A stretch of 64,000 nucleotides of DNA from Pedobacter quisquiliarum (GTDB lineage: Bacteria > Bacteroidota > Bacteroidia > Sphingobacteriales > Sphingobacteriaceae), in NCBI RefSeq assembly GCF_014642175.1, contig NZ_BMIL01000005.1:124001-188000 (forward strand). Direction: 5' to 3'. The notes under the pieces were generated by a model. The model worked only from the letters and a program-made list of their open reading frames with translations. It ran no database searches and had not been told where the DNA came from. A program made the position numbers and the translations under genes. Of the stretch, positions 17,412 to 25,821 are shown piece after piece (position 1 is the stretch's first letter; each line of letters starts with the position of its first letter).

Positions 17412-17469
17412 ATAAATGTAATAATGCAAAAGCAAATCCGTCATATTTGTAGTTAACAGTTCGTAAAGC

Positions 17470-17733
17470 ATGGGTTTAGTAAAATTTATATTTATCACAA
17501 TAATGGTACTTTGGCTGATCAGGTTATTGCTGAGGCTGATCTTTCCACTTGTGCTAAAAAATATGTTCAGTAAAATGCAGCAGTCTGCCGCCGACCCAAG
17601 GCAGCAACAACAGCAGCGCCAAAGCCGACGAAGTCCGGAAGGCTCGATCAACATCGACTATGTACCACCACAAGCGAAGAAGGGTAATGCCGACAAACTC
17701 GGTGATTTCGTGGAGTATGAGGAAGTGAAATAA
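17470..17733 (+). CDS. DUF4834 family membrane protein
   Basis: This is an 87-residue protein with one N-terminal membrane helix (about residues 4-30). A polar Gln-rich tail follows and ends in GDFVEYEEVK. This architecture and ending are those of DUF4834, a small family restricted to Bacteroidota with no known function. The soluble tail is predicted cytoplasmic. It stands 103 nt after YwbE and 81 nt before the YfhO gene. Confidence 0.82.
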   Translation: MGLVKFIFITIMVLWLIRLLLRLIFPLVLKNMFSKMQQSAADPRQQQQQRQSRRSPEGSINIDYVPPQAKKGNADKLGDFVEYEEVK

Positions 17734-17777
17734 TATTTTATAATTTTTCATTTAGGCGCTTATTTCCTTCCTTTTTA

Positions 17778-17785
17778 TATTTTTG
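17778..17785 (+). promoter_or_regulatory. Promoter element of the YfhO gene
   Basis: TATTTTTG fits TAnnTTTG and lies 29 nt before the YfhO start. The T-rich upstream region blurs any -33 element. Confidence 0.55.
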
Positions 17786-17814
17786 GGGTTAGATTTAAAT
17801 TAAACTAACCTTTA

Positions 17815-20313
17815 ATGAATACATGGTTTAAAAGGAATGGCACACATCTGGCCATCATTGCGTTTTTCATAATCATCTGTTTTGCATACTTCAGCCCGGT
17901 TTTGTCGGGTAAAGGCCCCGCCCAAAGCGATGTCTTGCAGGCAAAGGCGATGCAGAAAGAAATTATGGACTACAAGGAAAAGGATGGAAAAGGCCCCCTT
18001 TGGACCAATCAGATGTTCGGCGGTATGCCCGCTTACCAGATCTGGGTTCAATATCCAATGAACATTGCTTCCCATGGAATTAACCTGATCAAAACAGTAC
18101 TTCCGGATCCCGTAGATGTTGTTTTGCTATACCTTCTGGGCGCCTATCTACTATTCTGTACCTTAAAGATAAACCCATTCCTTGCTGCCGCAGGCGCCAT
18201 TGCGTTTGCATTCACCTCTTATAATTTCATCATTATTGCGGCGGGGCATAGCAACAAAGCGTTGGCAATTGCATTCTGTGCGCCGATTCTAGCCAGCGTC
18301 ATCATGAGTATGCGCGGCAGGTATTTGCTTGGCGGTAGCTTATTCGCCTTGTTCATGGCATTGGAAATCCGTGCCAACCACATCCAGATGACCTACTATC
18401 TGGCAATTGCGCTACTAATCTTCATCGGTATTGAAATCTATCATGCTTTTAAAGACAAGCGATTTGCTATTGTAGGCAAGGGGCTTGGCTATTTAGCGGC
18501 AGGTGCTGTAATTGCATTGATGGTGAATGCGGGAACAATGTGGACCACTTACGAGTATGGTGAACAGTCGAACCGTGGTAAATCAAACCTGACAACCGAC
18601 AAAGCTGAAGAAAAGAACGGACTATCTAAGGAGTATGCTTATGGCTGGAGCCAGGGTGTAGGGGAGAGTTTCACTTTCCTGATTCCAAATTTATATGGCG
18701 GTGCGACCAGTATAGATGAACTGGTAAAACCAGAAAGCAACCTCTACAAATCCCTTGCTGAAGTTACCGGTGGAGACCCTACTGGCGCTATTCAGCAGCT
18801 TGCAGGTCAATTGGGCATGCAGCAATACTGGGGCGAAAAGCCAGGCACATCAGGTCCTTACTACTTTGGGGCGATCATCTGTTTCCTGTTTGTATTTGGT
18901 TTGCTGATCGTAAGAAGCCGCATCAAGTGGTGGATTTTAGGTACAACGATTCTGTTCATGTTGCTGTCTTTCGGCCGGAACTTCCCGCTGATCTCTGACC
19001 TGTTCTTTGAGTACTTCCCACTATATAACAAGTTTCGTGCTGTAGAATCTATCCTTGCTATTGTTGGCCTTCTGTTTCCAATTTTGGCCTTCTTAGCCTT
19101 ACGTGAAGCACAGACTGAAGGTAAATACGAGCAAAAGGAGCTGGTTAAGAAATTAACTATGGCTGCTGCCATCACTGGTGGCTTTGCATTGCTGGTTGCC
19201 ATTATGCCTACGGCACTGTTTAGCTTTACCAGCGCTAACCACCCGCAGATTGTTCAGGCTTTAACGCAAATCATGGAGAATAACACTGCCATGGCGCAGA
19301 AAATCGCGAATGCCCTGATTGCTGATCGTGTTGACATTGCGAGAGCAGACGCATTGCGTACCGTGTTATTTATCGCTTTGGCATATGGTTTACTATGGGC
19401 ACTATTCACCAAAAAAATGAACATGCAATTCGTGTATGTACTGATTGGTATTCTGGTGCTGGTAGACCTTTGGCAGGTGGATCGCAGGTACCTGAATAAA
19501 GATAATTTCGCGAGCAAATCTGATCTGGAGAACCACTTTCAGGCCAGAGATGTGGATACTTTTATTCTTGCCGACAAGGATCCGAACTTCAGGGTGATGG
19601 ATTTAACGATTTCTACGTTCCAGGATGCAAGTGCATCGCAGTTCCATAAAACTGTTGGTGGATATCATGCAGCGAAGTTGAAACGCTACCAGGAGCTTAT
19701 CGATAAGCAGTTCTCAAAAAGCATCAACCAGGATGCCCTGGATATGCTGAACACAAAATATGTGATTACACAGGATCGTCAGACTGGCGCATACAAGATG
19801 TCCAGAAACAATACTGCAGCAGGAAATGCATGGTTCGTGCAGAAAATTGAGTTTGCGAAAGATGCTGACGAGGAGATGAAGGCGATTAACAGCTTTGATC
19901 CAAAGCGTGAGGCGATTGTTGATCAGCGGTATAAGGGGCTTATTGACTTGAAAAAAGTTGGTCCTGGTGCGCCGACATCGATGATTAAGCTTGATAGCTA
20001 CCATCCGGATCACCTGGTGTATTCGTACAGTTCGCCGAATGATGCGGTTGCCGTATTCTCCGAAATCTATTATGACAAGGGTTGGAATATGTATGTCGAC
20101 AAAGTGAAGAAGCCTTACTTCCGTGCGGATTATGTACTTCGTGCAGCACAGCTGGAAGCCGGAAATCACACTGTTGAATTTAAGTTTGAACCAACATCTT
20201 ACTACATGGGTGAGAAAGTTTCCATGGCAGGTAGTATTTTGCTGATTGCTTTCCTTGGCTTTGCAGTGTATTCAGAAAAGCGTAAAGACAAAGTTCGTGT
20301 GGCGCAAGCCTAG
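17815..20313 (+). CDS. YfhO family membrane protein
   Basis: This is an 832-residue polytopic inner-membrane protein. The N-terminal half carries many hydrophobic helices with GT-C-like features. A soluble C-terminal region (about 570-790) contains PNFRVMDLTISTFQDASASQFHKTVGGYH, the YfhO signature. A final helix pair and basic tail follow. YfhO proteins in Firmicutes glycosylate lipoteichoic acid or help present lipid-linked sugars. The Bacteroidota homologues are not characterised. The next gene, 15 nt downstream, is a glycosyltransferase, consistent with a glycan role. Confidence 0.87.
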   Translation: MNTWFKRNGTHLAIIAFFIIICFAYFSPVLSGKGPAQSDVLQAKAMQKEIMDYKEKDGKGPLWTNQMFGGMPAYQIWVQYPMNIASHGINLIKTVLPDPVDVVLLYLLGAYLLFCTLKINPFLAAAGAIAFAFTSYNFIIIAAGHSNKALAIAFCAPILASVIMSMRGRYLLGGSLFALFMALEIRANHIQMTYYLAIALLIFIGIEIYHAFKDKRFAIVGKGLGYLAAGAVIALMVNAGTMWTTYEYGEQSNRGKSNLTTDKAEEKNGLSKEYAYGWSQGVGESFTFLIPNLYGGATSIDELVKPESNLYKSLAEVTGGDPTGAIQQLAGQLGMQQYWGEKPGTSGPYYFGAIICFLFVFGLLIVRSRIKWWILGTTILFMLLSFGRNFPLISDLFFEYFPLYNKFRAVESILAIVGLLFPILAFLALREAQTEGKYEQKELVKKLTMAAAITGGFALLVAIMPTALFSFTSANHPQIVQALTQIMENNTAMAQKIANALIADRVDIARADALRTVLFIALAYGLLWALFTKKMNMQFVYVLIGILVLVDLWQVDRRYLNKDNFASKSDLENHFQARDVDTFILADKDPNFRVMDLTISTFQDASASQFHKTVGGYHAAKLKRYQELIDKQFSKSINQDALDMLNTKYVITQDRQTGAYKMSRNNTAAGNAWFVQKIEFAKDADEEMKAINSFDPKREAIVDQRYKGLIDLKKVGPGAPTSMIKLDSYHPDHLVYSYSSPNDAVAVFSEIYYDKGWNMYVDKVKKPYFRADYVLRAAQLEAGNHTVEFKFEPTSYYMGEKVSMAGSILLIAFLGFAVYSEKRKDKVRVAQA

Positions 20314-20328
20314 GGGATTAAGTACTTA

Positions 20329-21315
20329 ATGAGGATTCTCTATGCAATTCAAGGAACCGGCAACGGGCACATCAGCCGTGCGAGAGCGATTGTTCCCTTG
20401 CTTCAGCAGTATGGCAACCTTGATTTACTGATCAGCGGTACGCAGGCGGATGTCAGTCTGATTGAAAATGTAAAGTATGAGCTGCATGGCTTTAGTTTCA
20501 TTTTCGGCAGGAAGGGTGGTGTAAATCATTATGAGACCTGGCGCAGCATGAATTTGCCGCGCTTTGTCCGGGATATGAACAAGCTACCCCTTAAGGATTA
20601 CAACCTAATCATTAACGACTTTGAACCTGTAACGGCCTGGGCATGTAAACGTAAAGGCCTGGAAAGCGTGGGCCTAAGTCACCAGGCCTCTTTTCAGTCG
20701 AGGAACGTACCACGCCCCAAAAGTATCGATTGGGCGCAACTGGTGTTGAAATACTATGCACCGGCAAGTCACTATGTAGGCTTCCACTTTGAAAAGTATG
20801 ACCATTTCATCAACACGCCGGTGATCAGATCCCAGATCCGTGAGCTGCAGGTGCGTGATGACGGCCACTACACGGTGTATTTACCCGCAATTGATGATAA
20901 GTTTCTGATTCCCATTCTCCATCAGCTACCGCATGTGCAATGGCAGGTGTTTTCCAAACATGCGATCGTTGGATATACAAGTAAGAATGTGCAGGTCAAT
21001 CTGATCAACAATGAACAATACAATGCCAGTCTGGCGAGCTGTACCGGCCTACTCACCGGTGGCGGCTTTGAAGGCCCGGCGGAGGCGCTGTTTCTCGGTA
21101 AGAAATTGCTGGTTGTGCCCATGAAGTTTCAATATGAACAGCAGTGTAACGCTTTCGCATTAAAGAAGTTCGGCATACCGGTAATCTGGGGAAGCAACAA
21201 AAACTGGTTGCCGATACTTAAAGAATGGATTGATCATGGTCGCGTGATCCATGTGGACTATCCAGATGAAACCGCTTCGGTAATCGACCGTTTGGTCAAA
21301 CAGTTTGCCAGATAA
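20329..21315 (+). CDS. GT28/MurG-like glycosyltransferase
   Basis: This is a 328-residue GT-B protein beginning MRILYAIQGTGNGHISRARA, a glycine-rich N-terminus shared with MurG-, MGDG synthase- and UGT-like enzymes (COG1819 type). The C-terminal donor-binding part contains TGLLTGGGFEGPAEALFLGKKLLVVPM, the GGxxT/E-type diphosphate site. It lies between YfhO and DUF6427 in the same orientation with 15-nt and 19-nt gaps. The substrate is unknown; a lipid or cell-envelope acceptor is plausible. Confidence 0.83.
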   Translation: MRILYAIQGTGNGHISRARAIVPLLQQYGNLDLLISGTQADVSLIENVKYELHGFSFIFGRKGGVNHYETWRSMNLPRFVRDMNKLPLKDYNLIINDFEPVTAWACKRKGLESVGLSHQASFQSRNVPRPKSIDWAQLVLKYYAPASHYVGFHFEKYDHFINTPVIRSQIRELQVRDDGHYTVYLPAIDDKFLIPILHQLPHVQWQVFSKHAIVGYTSKNVQVNLINNEQYNASLASCTGLLTGGGFEGPAEALFLGKKLLVVPMKFQYEQQCNAFALKKFGIPVIWGSNKNWLPILKEWIDHGRVIHVDYPDETASVIDRLVKQFAR

Positions 21316-21334
21316 AATGCTTAATTAGCCGCAC

Positions 21335-22315
21335 ATGATCAATCAATTCAGAACGTCAAATCCGATAAACTTACTCCTGCTGTTCGCGTATACTTTTTTT
21401 ATGCGGATTGTACTTCTTGTGGAGATACCTGACGCGCTGAACTTTGAATTTCTGGAGCCGTACACCAAGTTCTTCCTGCAGATTCCCTTAACCAGCGCAT
21501 TCAGCCCCACGACCAATGTGATTGCTGCGGGCCTGATCATCTTTATACAGGCCATCATATTCAACATTATCATCAACAATCACGGTTTATTACCAAAACC
21601 AGGGTACCTGCCGGCGCTGCTTTACATTACCGGCGCCAGTCTATTTATGCCCTTCCTGGTGTTAAGTCCAACACTCATCTGTAATTTCCTGCTGATCTGG
21701 ATGATGGATAAACTGTTGAAAATCGGGAAGTCACAGAATGTCATCATGATCATGTTTGATATTGGAATGATCATCGCCGTTGGCACCCTGATCTACTTTC
21801 CCTTTATCGTGATGTTGCTGATGTTATGGCTTTCCCTGCTTTTATACCGTTCCTTCAGCTGGAGAGAATGGGTATCGGGTTTGGTTGGCTTCATTACCAT
21901 TTTCTTCTTTCTCGGGGTGTTCTACTACCTGAATGATAATCTGGGTATGTTTTATAAGATCTGGCTGCCGCTGGCGAACAAGTTTCCGGCAACATTCAAG
22001 ATCAATTACAATGATTACCTGGTGCTGGTACCGGTTAGTGTGATGATGGTGCTTGCCATGATCCAGCTGCGGGATAATTTCTTCAGGAGTTTCATCAGCA
22101 CCAGAAAAGCTTTCCAGATGTTGTTCTTCATGTTCATCTGTGCAATCATCAGTTTCTACACGAAACCCAATTTCCGGCTGTACCATTTTCTCCTTTGTGT
22201 GCCCCCGGGTGCGGTGTTGCTTGCCTATTATTTTTCCAATGCAAGTAAGCGCTGGTTCTATGAAAGTCTATTCCTGATACTGGTTTTAGCCATACAGTAC
22301 TTTTTATTCGTTTAA
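21335..22315 (+). CDS. DUF6427 family membrane protein
   Basis: This is a 326-residue polytopic membrane protein starting MINQFRTSNPINLLLLFAYT, as in DUF6427 of Bacteroidota. The hydropathy suggests about ten helices with short loops. In related genomes it lies next to the same type of glycosyltransferase, which fits the tandem arrangement here. No enzyme motif is visible and I do not assign a function. Confidence 0.78.
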   Translation: MINQFRTSNPINLLLLFAYTFFMRIVLLVEIPDALNFEFLEPYTKFFLQIPLTSAFSPTTNVIAAGLIIFIQAIIFNIIINNHGLLPKPGYLPALLYITGASLFMPFLVLSPTLICNFLLIWMMDKLLKIGKSQNVIMIMFDIGMIIAVGTLIYFPFIVMLLMLWLSLLLYRSFSWREWVSGLVGFITIFFFLGVFYYLNDNLGMFYKIWLPLANKFPATFKINYNDYLVLVPVSVMMVLAMIQLRDNFFRSFISTRKAFQMLFFMFICAIISFYTKPNFRLYHFLLCVPPGAVLLAYYFSNASKRWFYESLFLILVLAIQYFLFV

Positions 22316-22358
22316 CTTTTTTTAACAATTTGACCCCTTGAAACTTGCTAAAGATTGA

Positions 22359-22366
22359 TAGCTTTG
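22359..22366 (+). promoter_or_regulatory. Promoter element of purQ, 4 nt before the ATG
   Basis: TAGCTTTG with a TTG at 22338-22340 (18-nt spacer) forms a good promoter. Only 4 nt separate it from the purQ ATG, predicting a leaderless message. Confidence 0.65.
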
Positions 22367-22370
22367 TATC

Positions 22371-23063
22371 ATGAAATTTGGCGTAGTAGTTTTCCCTGGT
22401 TCCAATTGTGATCAAGATGTTATATATGTTTTAGAGCATATTCTTGGTCAGGAAGTTGTTCGTTTATGGCATAAAGATCACGATTTGCAAGGTGCAGATT
22501 TTATCATTTTGCCAGGAGGATTTTCTTTTGGTGACTACCTGAGGTCAGGCGCAATTGCACGCTTTTCTCCAATTATGCAGGAAGTGGTACGATTTGCAAA
22601 CAATGGTGGATACCTGATGGGTATCTGTAATGGTTTCCAAATCCTAGCAGAAGCGAACCTGGTACCTGGCGCCTTATTGCACAACGAAAACCGGAAATTT
22701 ATCTGCAGGAACAGTTATCTGAAAGTTGCGACAACCAACAGCATGCTGACCAGACTAGCTAATCCGGACCGTTTATTAAAGATTCCTGTGGCACATGGTG
22801 AGGGCCAGTACTTCGCACATGAGGATACCATTAAGTTATTGAACGATACGGACAGCGTACTTTTCCGTTACTGTGATGCAAATGGCGATATGAGCAGCGA
22901 GTCGAATCTTAACGGTTCTATCGGTAATATCGCTGGTGTTTGTAATGCAGGACGTAACGTGTTTGGTTTGATGCCACACCCAGAGCGTGCTGCTGATCCA
23001 ATATTAGATAATCAGGATGGCTTAATCATATTTGAATCCATTCTTGGAATGGTGAATGCGTAA
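22371..23063 (+). CDS. purQ: Phosphoribosylformylglycinamidine synthase subunit PurQ
   Basis: This is the glutaminase subunit of FGAM synthase in de novo purine synthesis, supplying ammonia to PurL. The 230 residues form a class I glutamine amidotransferase with nucleophile Cys86 in MGICNGFQIL. The catalytic His and Glu are in MPHPERAAD near the C-terminus. The separate PurQ implies small-type PurL and PurS elsewhere. Its end overlaps the coaX start by 8 nt (ATG at 23056), so the two genes are coupled. Confidence 0.95.
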   Translation: MKFGVVVFPGSNCDQDVIYVLEHILGQEVVRLWHKDHDLQGADFIILPGGFSFGDYLRSGAIARFSPIMQEVVRFANNGGYLMGICNGFQILAEANLVPGALLHNENRKFICRNSYLKVATTNSMLTRLANPDRLLKIPVAHGEGQYFAHEDTIKLLNDTDSVLFRYCDANGDMSSESNLNGSIGNIAGVCNAGRNVFGLMPHPERAADPILDNQDGLIIFESILGMVNA

Positions 23064-23799
23064 TCTAACCATCGATATCGGTAATACAAATAGCAAGGTT
23101 GCTGTGTTCGAAGATCGGGAAATGCGCTTCCATGAAGTATTCCCCAGCATCGATGAAGCCCTGCTGAAGTCTTTGATTACCGAATATGATGTGGATTGTG
23201 CGATTCTATCAAATGTTAACCATGCGCAGGATGGCCTGGTGACTTTTCTGCAAGCAAATACACGATACATCCCGTTTTCTGTTGAAAAGAATACCGGAAT
23301 CCAAAACAACTATAAATCAGCTGGTACATTAGGTCTGGACAGATGGGCAAAGCTCCTGGCTGTGCATCGCCTGTATGCCAATACCGCCTGTTTGATCATT
23401 GATTTGGGTACTTGTATTACCTACGACTACCTTTCGGCGGATGCCAGGTATGATGGAGGGAGTATCAGCCTTGGCATTCAGATGCGGTTTAATGCACTGG
23501 CGCACTATACCGGAAATCTTCCGCACCTGAAGTGGGACAGAAACACGGAAATACCGGCCGGGACGGACACGCAGACGGCGATTATTTCCGGCGTGTTACA
23601 AGGTGTGGCCAGCGAACTGGAAGGGTTTATAAATCAGAAATATAAAGAAAACGATACGTTGAAAATCATGGTTACCGGAGGGGATGCGAGATTTTTGCTG
23701 GAGCAGTTTAAAAACAGCATCTTTGCGCCGCAGATCATTCATGATCCATATCTGGTACTTAAAGGATTAAATGAAGTCATTGCATTTGAATATGTTTAA
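23056..23799 (+). CDS. coaX: Type III pantothenate kinase
   Basis: The enzyme phosphorylates pantothenate, the first step of CoA synthesis. The 247 residues contain the ASKHA phosphate-binding motif DIGNTNSKVAVFE at the N-terminus. The second signature is IIDLGTCITYDYL and GGSISLGIQMRFNAL follows. The second half has the adenosine motif MVTGGDARFLL. It overlaps purQ and also the next gene, whose ATG at 23792 lies within its last codons. Confidence 0.94.
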   Translation: MRNLTIDIGNTNSKVAVFEDREMRFHEVFPSIDEALLKSLITEYDVDCAILSNVNHAQDGLVTFLQANTRYIPFSVEKNTGIQNNYKSAGTLGLDRWAKLLAVHRLYANTACLIIDLGTCITYDYLSADARYDGGSISLGIQMRFNALAHYTGNLPHLKWDRNTEIPAGTDTQTAIISGVLQGVASELEGFINQKYKENDTLKIMVTGGDARFLLEQFKNSIFAPQIIHDPYLVLKGLNEVIAFEYV

Positions 23800-25126
23800 A
23801 AAGATAAATTATACCGCAGCTGTATTGGCATTGCTTTTTGGCACCGCGGCAAAAGCGCAGGTAACGACACAATCGCCATACTCTAAGTTTGGATTAGGGA
23901 ACGTAAAACCCTTGGTGTTGCCGCAATTCCGGGCAATGGGTGGTGTTTCTACTGCGATATTCAGTCCTACTGGTTATAGCAACATCAATATGCAGAATCC
24001 TGCATCTTATGCGGGGATTACCTTAACTACGGCAGATATTGGCGCCAGCGGAACGATCATGAACCTTAAGAAAGATGATGTAAGTGAACGCAGTTTCAAT
24101 GGTTCCTTAAACCATGTTACGCTTGCCTTCCCTGTATCCAGAGGTTCGGCATTGAGCGTGGGTGTTCTTCCATACACGGAATTGGGTTATGAATTTAAGA
24201 ACCGGGCAACCCTGGGTTCGGCAGCAGGTAGCAGTCCGGAGCAGATCGATTACCTGTATTCTGGTGAAGGTGGCTTGAATAAAGCTTATCTGGGCTATGG
24301 ATTCCAAATCGGCGACCACTTCCGTTTGGGTGCAAATGCAGAGTATATCTTTGGTAATCTGTTACAAACCGGTTCTTCAGAATTGGTAAACCAGACAGAT
24401 GAACTGGGCAATCCTAATGTGGTTAATGCAAGAGTACAATCGAAAAACAGTATTGGTGGTGTTGCATTCAGCTACGGCACACAATATAATATCCCTTTCA
24501 ACAGCAAGACTTCCTTTACCATGGGCTATTCCGGAACTGCAGGTTCGAGCATCAACTCGAAGCGTTCGATTGTGGCATCACAGTACACCAAGAATCCGAC
24601 GACGGGCGATGAAACGCCGTATTTGGATCAGTTATCCAATACAGAGGGTTCTTCATTAAAGATGAAAATGCCGATGATGCATAATTTCGGTATTTCCCTG
24701 CAAAAGTATAACGTTTGGGTAATCGGTGCAGACTACAGACGGGGTAAGTGGTCGGATTTGTCTATTGGTGACGTGAATCAGCAGCTGCAGGATACCTACG
24801 GGTTTTCTGCCGGTGGCCAGATTACACCGGATATCACTTCTATTGGAAGTTACTGGAACCGTGTAGACTACCGTGTTGGTTTTAGCTATGATAAGACCTA
24901 TGTACAGCTGAATGATCAGGATATTAAGCAGTCGGCAATCAGTTTCGGCTTTGGTTTTCCACTGGCACCATCGCCGGCACGAAGATCATTCTACAAGATA
25001 AACTTCACAACAGAAATCGGTAAACGTGGTGCATTAACCAACAGCCTGATTCAGGAGAACTTCATTAACTTCCATTTAGGCTTTACCCTGAACGATCGCT
25101 GGTTCCAACGATTCAAGTTCGATTAA
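23792..25126 (+). CDS. Outer-membrane beta-barrel protein of unknown role
   Basis: This is a 444-residue protein with a signal peptide (MFKKINYTAAVLALLFGTAAKAQ). It then shows alternating polar/hydrophobic strands and Gly/Tyr/Ser-rich segments, like the FadL/OmpP1 or PorP-type barrels of Bacteroidota. The mature N-terminus TTQSPYSKFGLGN is a common barrel opening. A longer frame begins at 23771, but the ATG at 23792 gives the signal peptide directly. It is wedged between coaX (8-nt overlap) and lptC (stop and start share one base). This suggests a role in envelope biogenesis or simply co-transcription. Confidence 0.8.
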   Translation: MFKKINYTAAVLALLFGTAAKAQVTTQSPYSKFGLGNVKPLVLPQFRAMGGVSTAIFSPTGYSNINMQNPASYAGITLTTADIGASGTIMNLKKDDVSERSFNGSLNHVTLAFPVSRGSALSVGVLPYTELGYEFKNRATLGSAAGSSPEQIDYLYSGEGGLNKAYLGYGFQIGDHFRLGANAEYIFGNLLQTGSSELVNQTDELGNPNVVNARVQSKNSIGGVAFSYGTQYNIPFNSKTSFTMGYSGTAGSSINSKRSIVASQYTKNPTTGDETPYLDQLSNTEGSSLKMKMPMMHNFGISLQKYNVWVIGADYRRGKWSDLSIGDVNQQLQDTYGFSAGGQITPDITSIGSYWNRVDYRVGFSYDKTYVQLNDQDIKQSAISFGFGFPLAPSPARRSFYKINFTTEIGKRGALTNSLIQENFINFHLGFTLNDRWFQRFKFD

Positions 25127-25695
25127 TGAAAAGCAGGTGTTTCCATCGGGTTTTAGTTGCATGCATAAGCATTATGATGTTTACTGCATGCAACGATGAT
25201 GAACTGAAGAAGGTGGAAACCGTTAAACTGCAACAGGAGGCGCTGAATGCAAACCGCACCTTTGGCGCGGAGGTCATCTATAGTGACTCTGCTAAAGTAA
25301 AAGCAAAAGGTTTCGCACCTGTGCTGGATAAGGTGACTCCAAAAACCGGAGGCAATTATCAGGAAATGCCGAAGGGCGTAAAGGTGGAGTTCTACGACGA
25401 GCTACAAGCCTCCAAGGGCACGATTACTTCCGAGTATGCCATCATGAAAGAGACGGAACAGATTACGATTTTCCGTAAAAATGTAGTTGTCATAAATGCC
25501 AATCTAACCTTCAATACGGAGGAACTGGTGTGGAATCAGAACACCAAAACCTTCACTTCTCCGAAAGGTATAATCACCAAACCAGATGGTACGGTGATCA
25601 ACGCCATCAACTTCACGGCACCCGAAGATTTCAGCACTGTGGCCTTCGAGAACGCTTATGGGGAGACCTATATTAAGGGCGATCTTACCCAATAA
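25126..25695 (+). CDS. lptC: LPS export lipoprotein LptC
   Basis: This is a 189-residue predicted lipoprotein with the lipobox FTAC (Cys22), followed by an LptC/OstA-type beta-jellyroll with the pattern GVKVEFYDE, YAIMKE, NVVVIN and LVWNQ. LptC bridges the LptB2FG transporter to LptA during LPS export. Bacteroidota LptC is often lipidated rather than membrane-anchored by a helix. The ATG shares a base with the previous stop (TAATG). The first two T/A-rich stretches after the stop could act as a weak terminator. Confidence 0.88.
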   Translation: MKSRCFHRVLVACISIMMFTACNDDELKKVETVKLQQEALNANRTFGAEVIYSDSAKVKAKGFAPVLDKVTPKTGGNYQEMPKGVKVEFYDELQASKGTITSEYAIMKETEQITIFRKNVVVINANLTFNTEELVWNQNTKTFTSPKGIITKPDGTVINAINFTAPEDFSTVAFENAYGETYIKGDLTQ

Positions 25696-25821
25696 AATGC
25701 TTCCGTTTGGCGCTATATCGCGCTAATTTTTAATTACTTATTCAAATACCATTATAAGGTTTTCTTTTTTTCGCAAAAGTTGTATCTTGCGCCCTCTTAA
25801 AAAAAGTAAATACAGATTATT

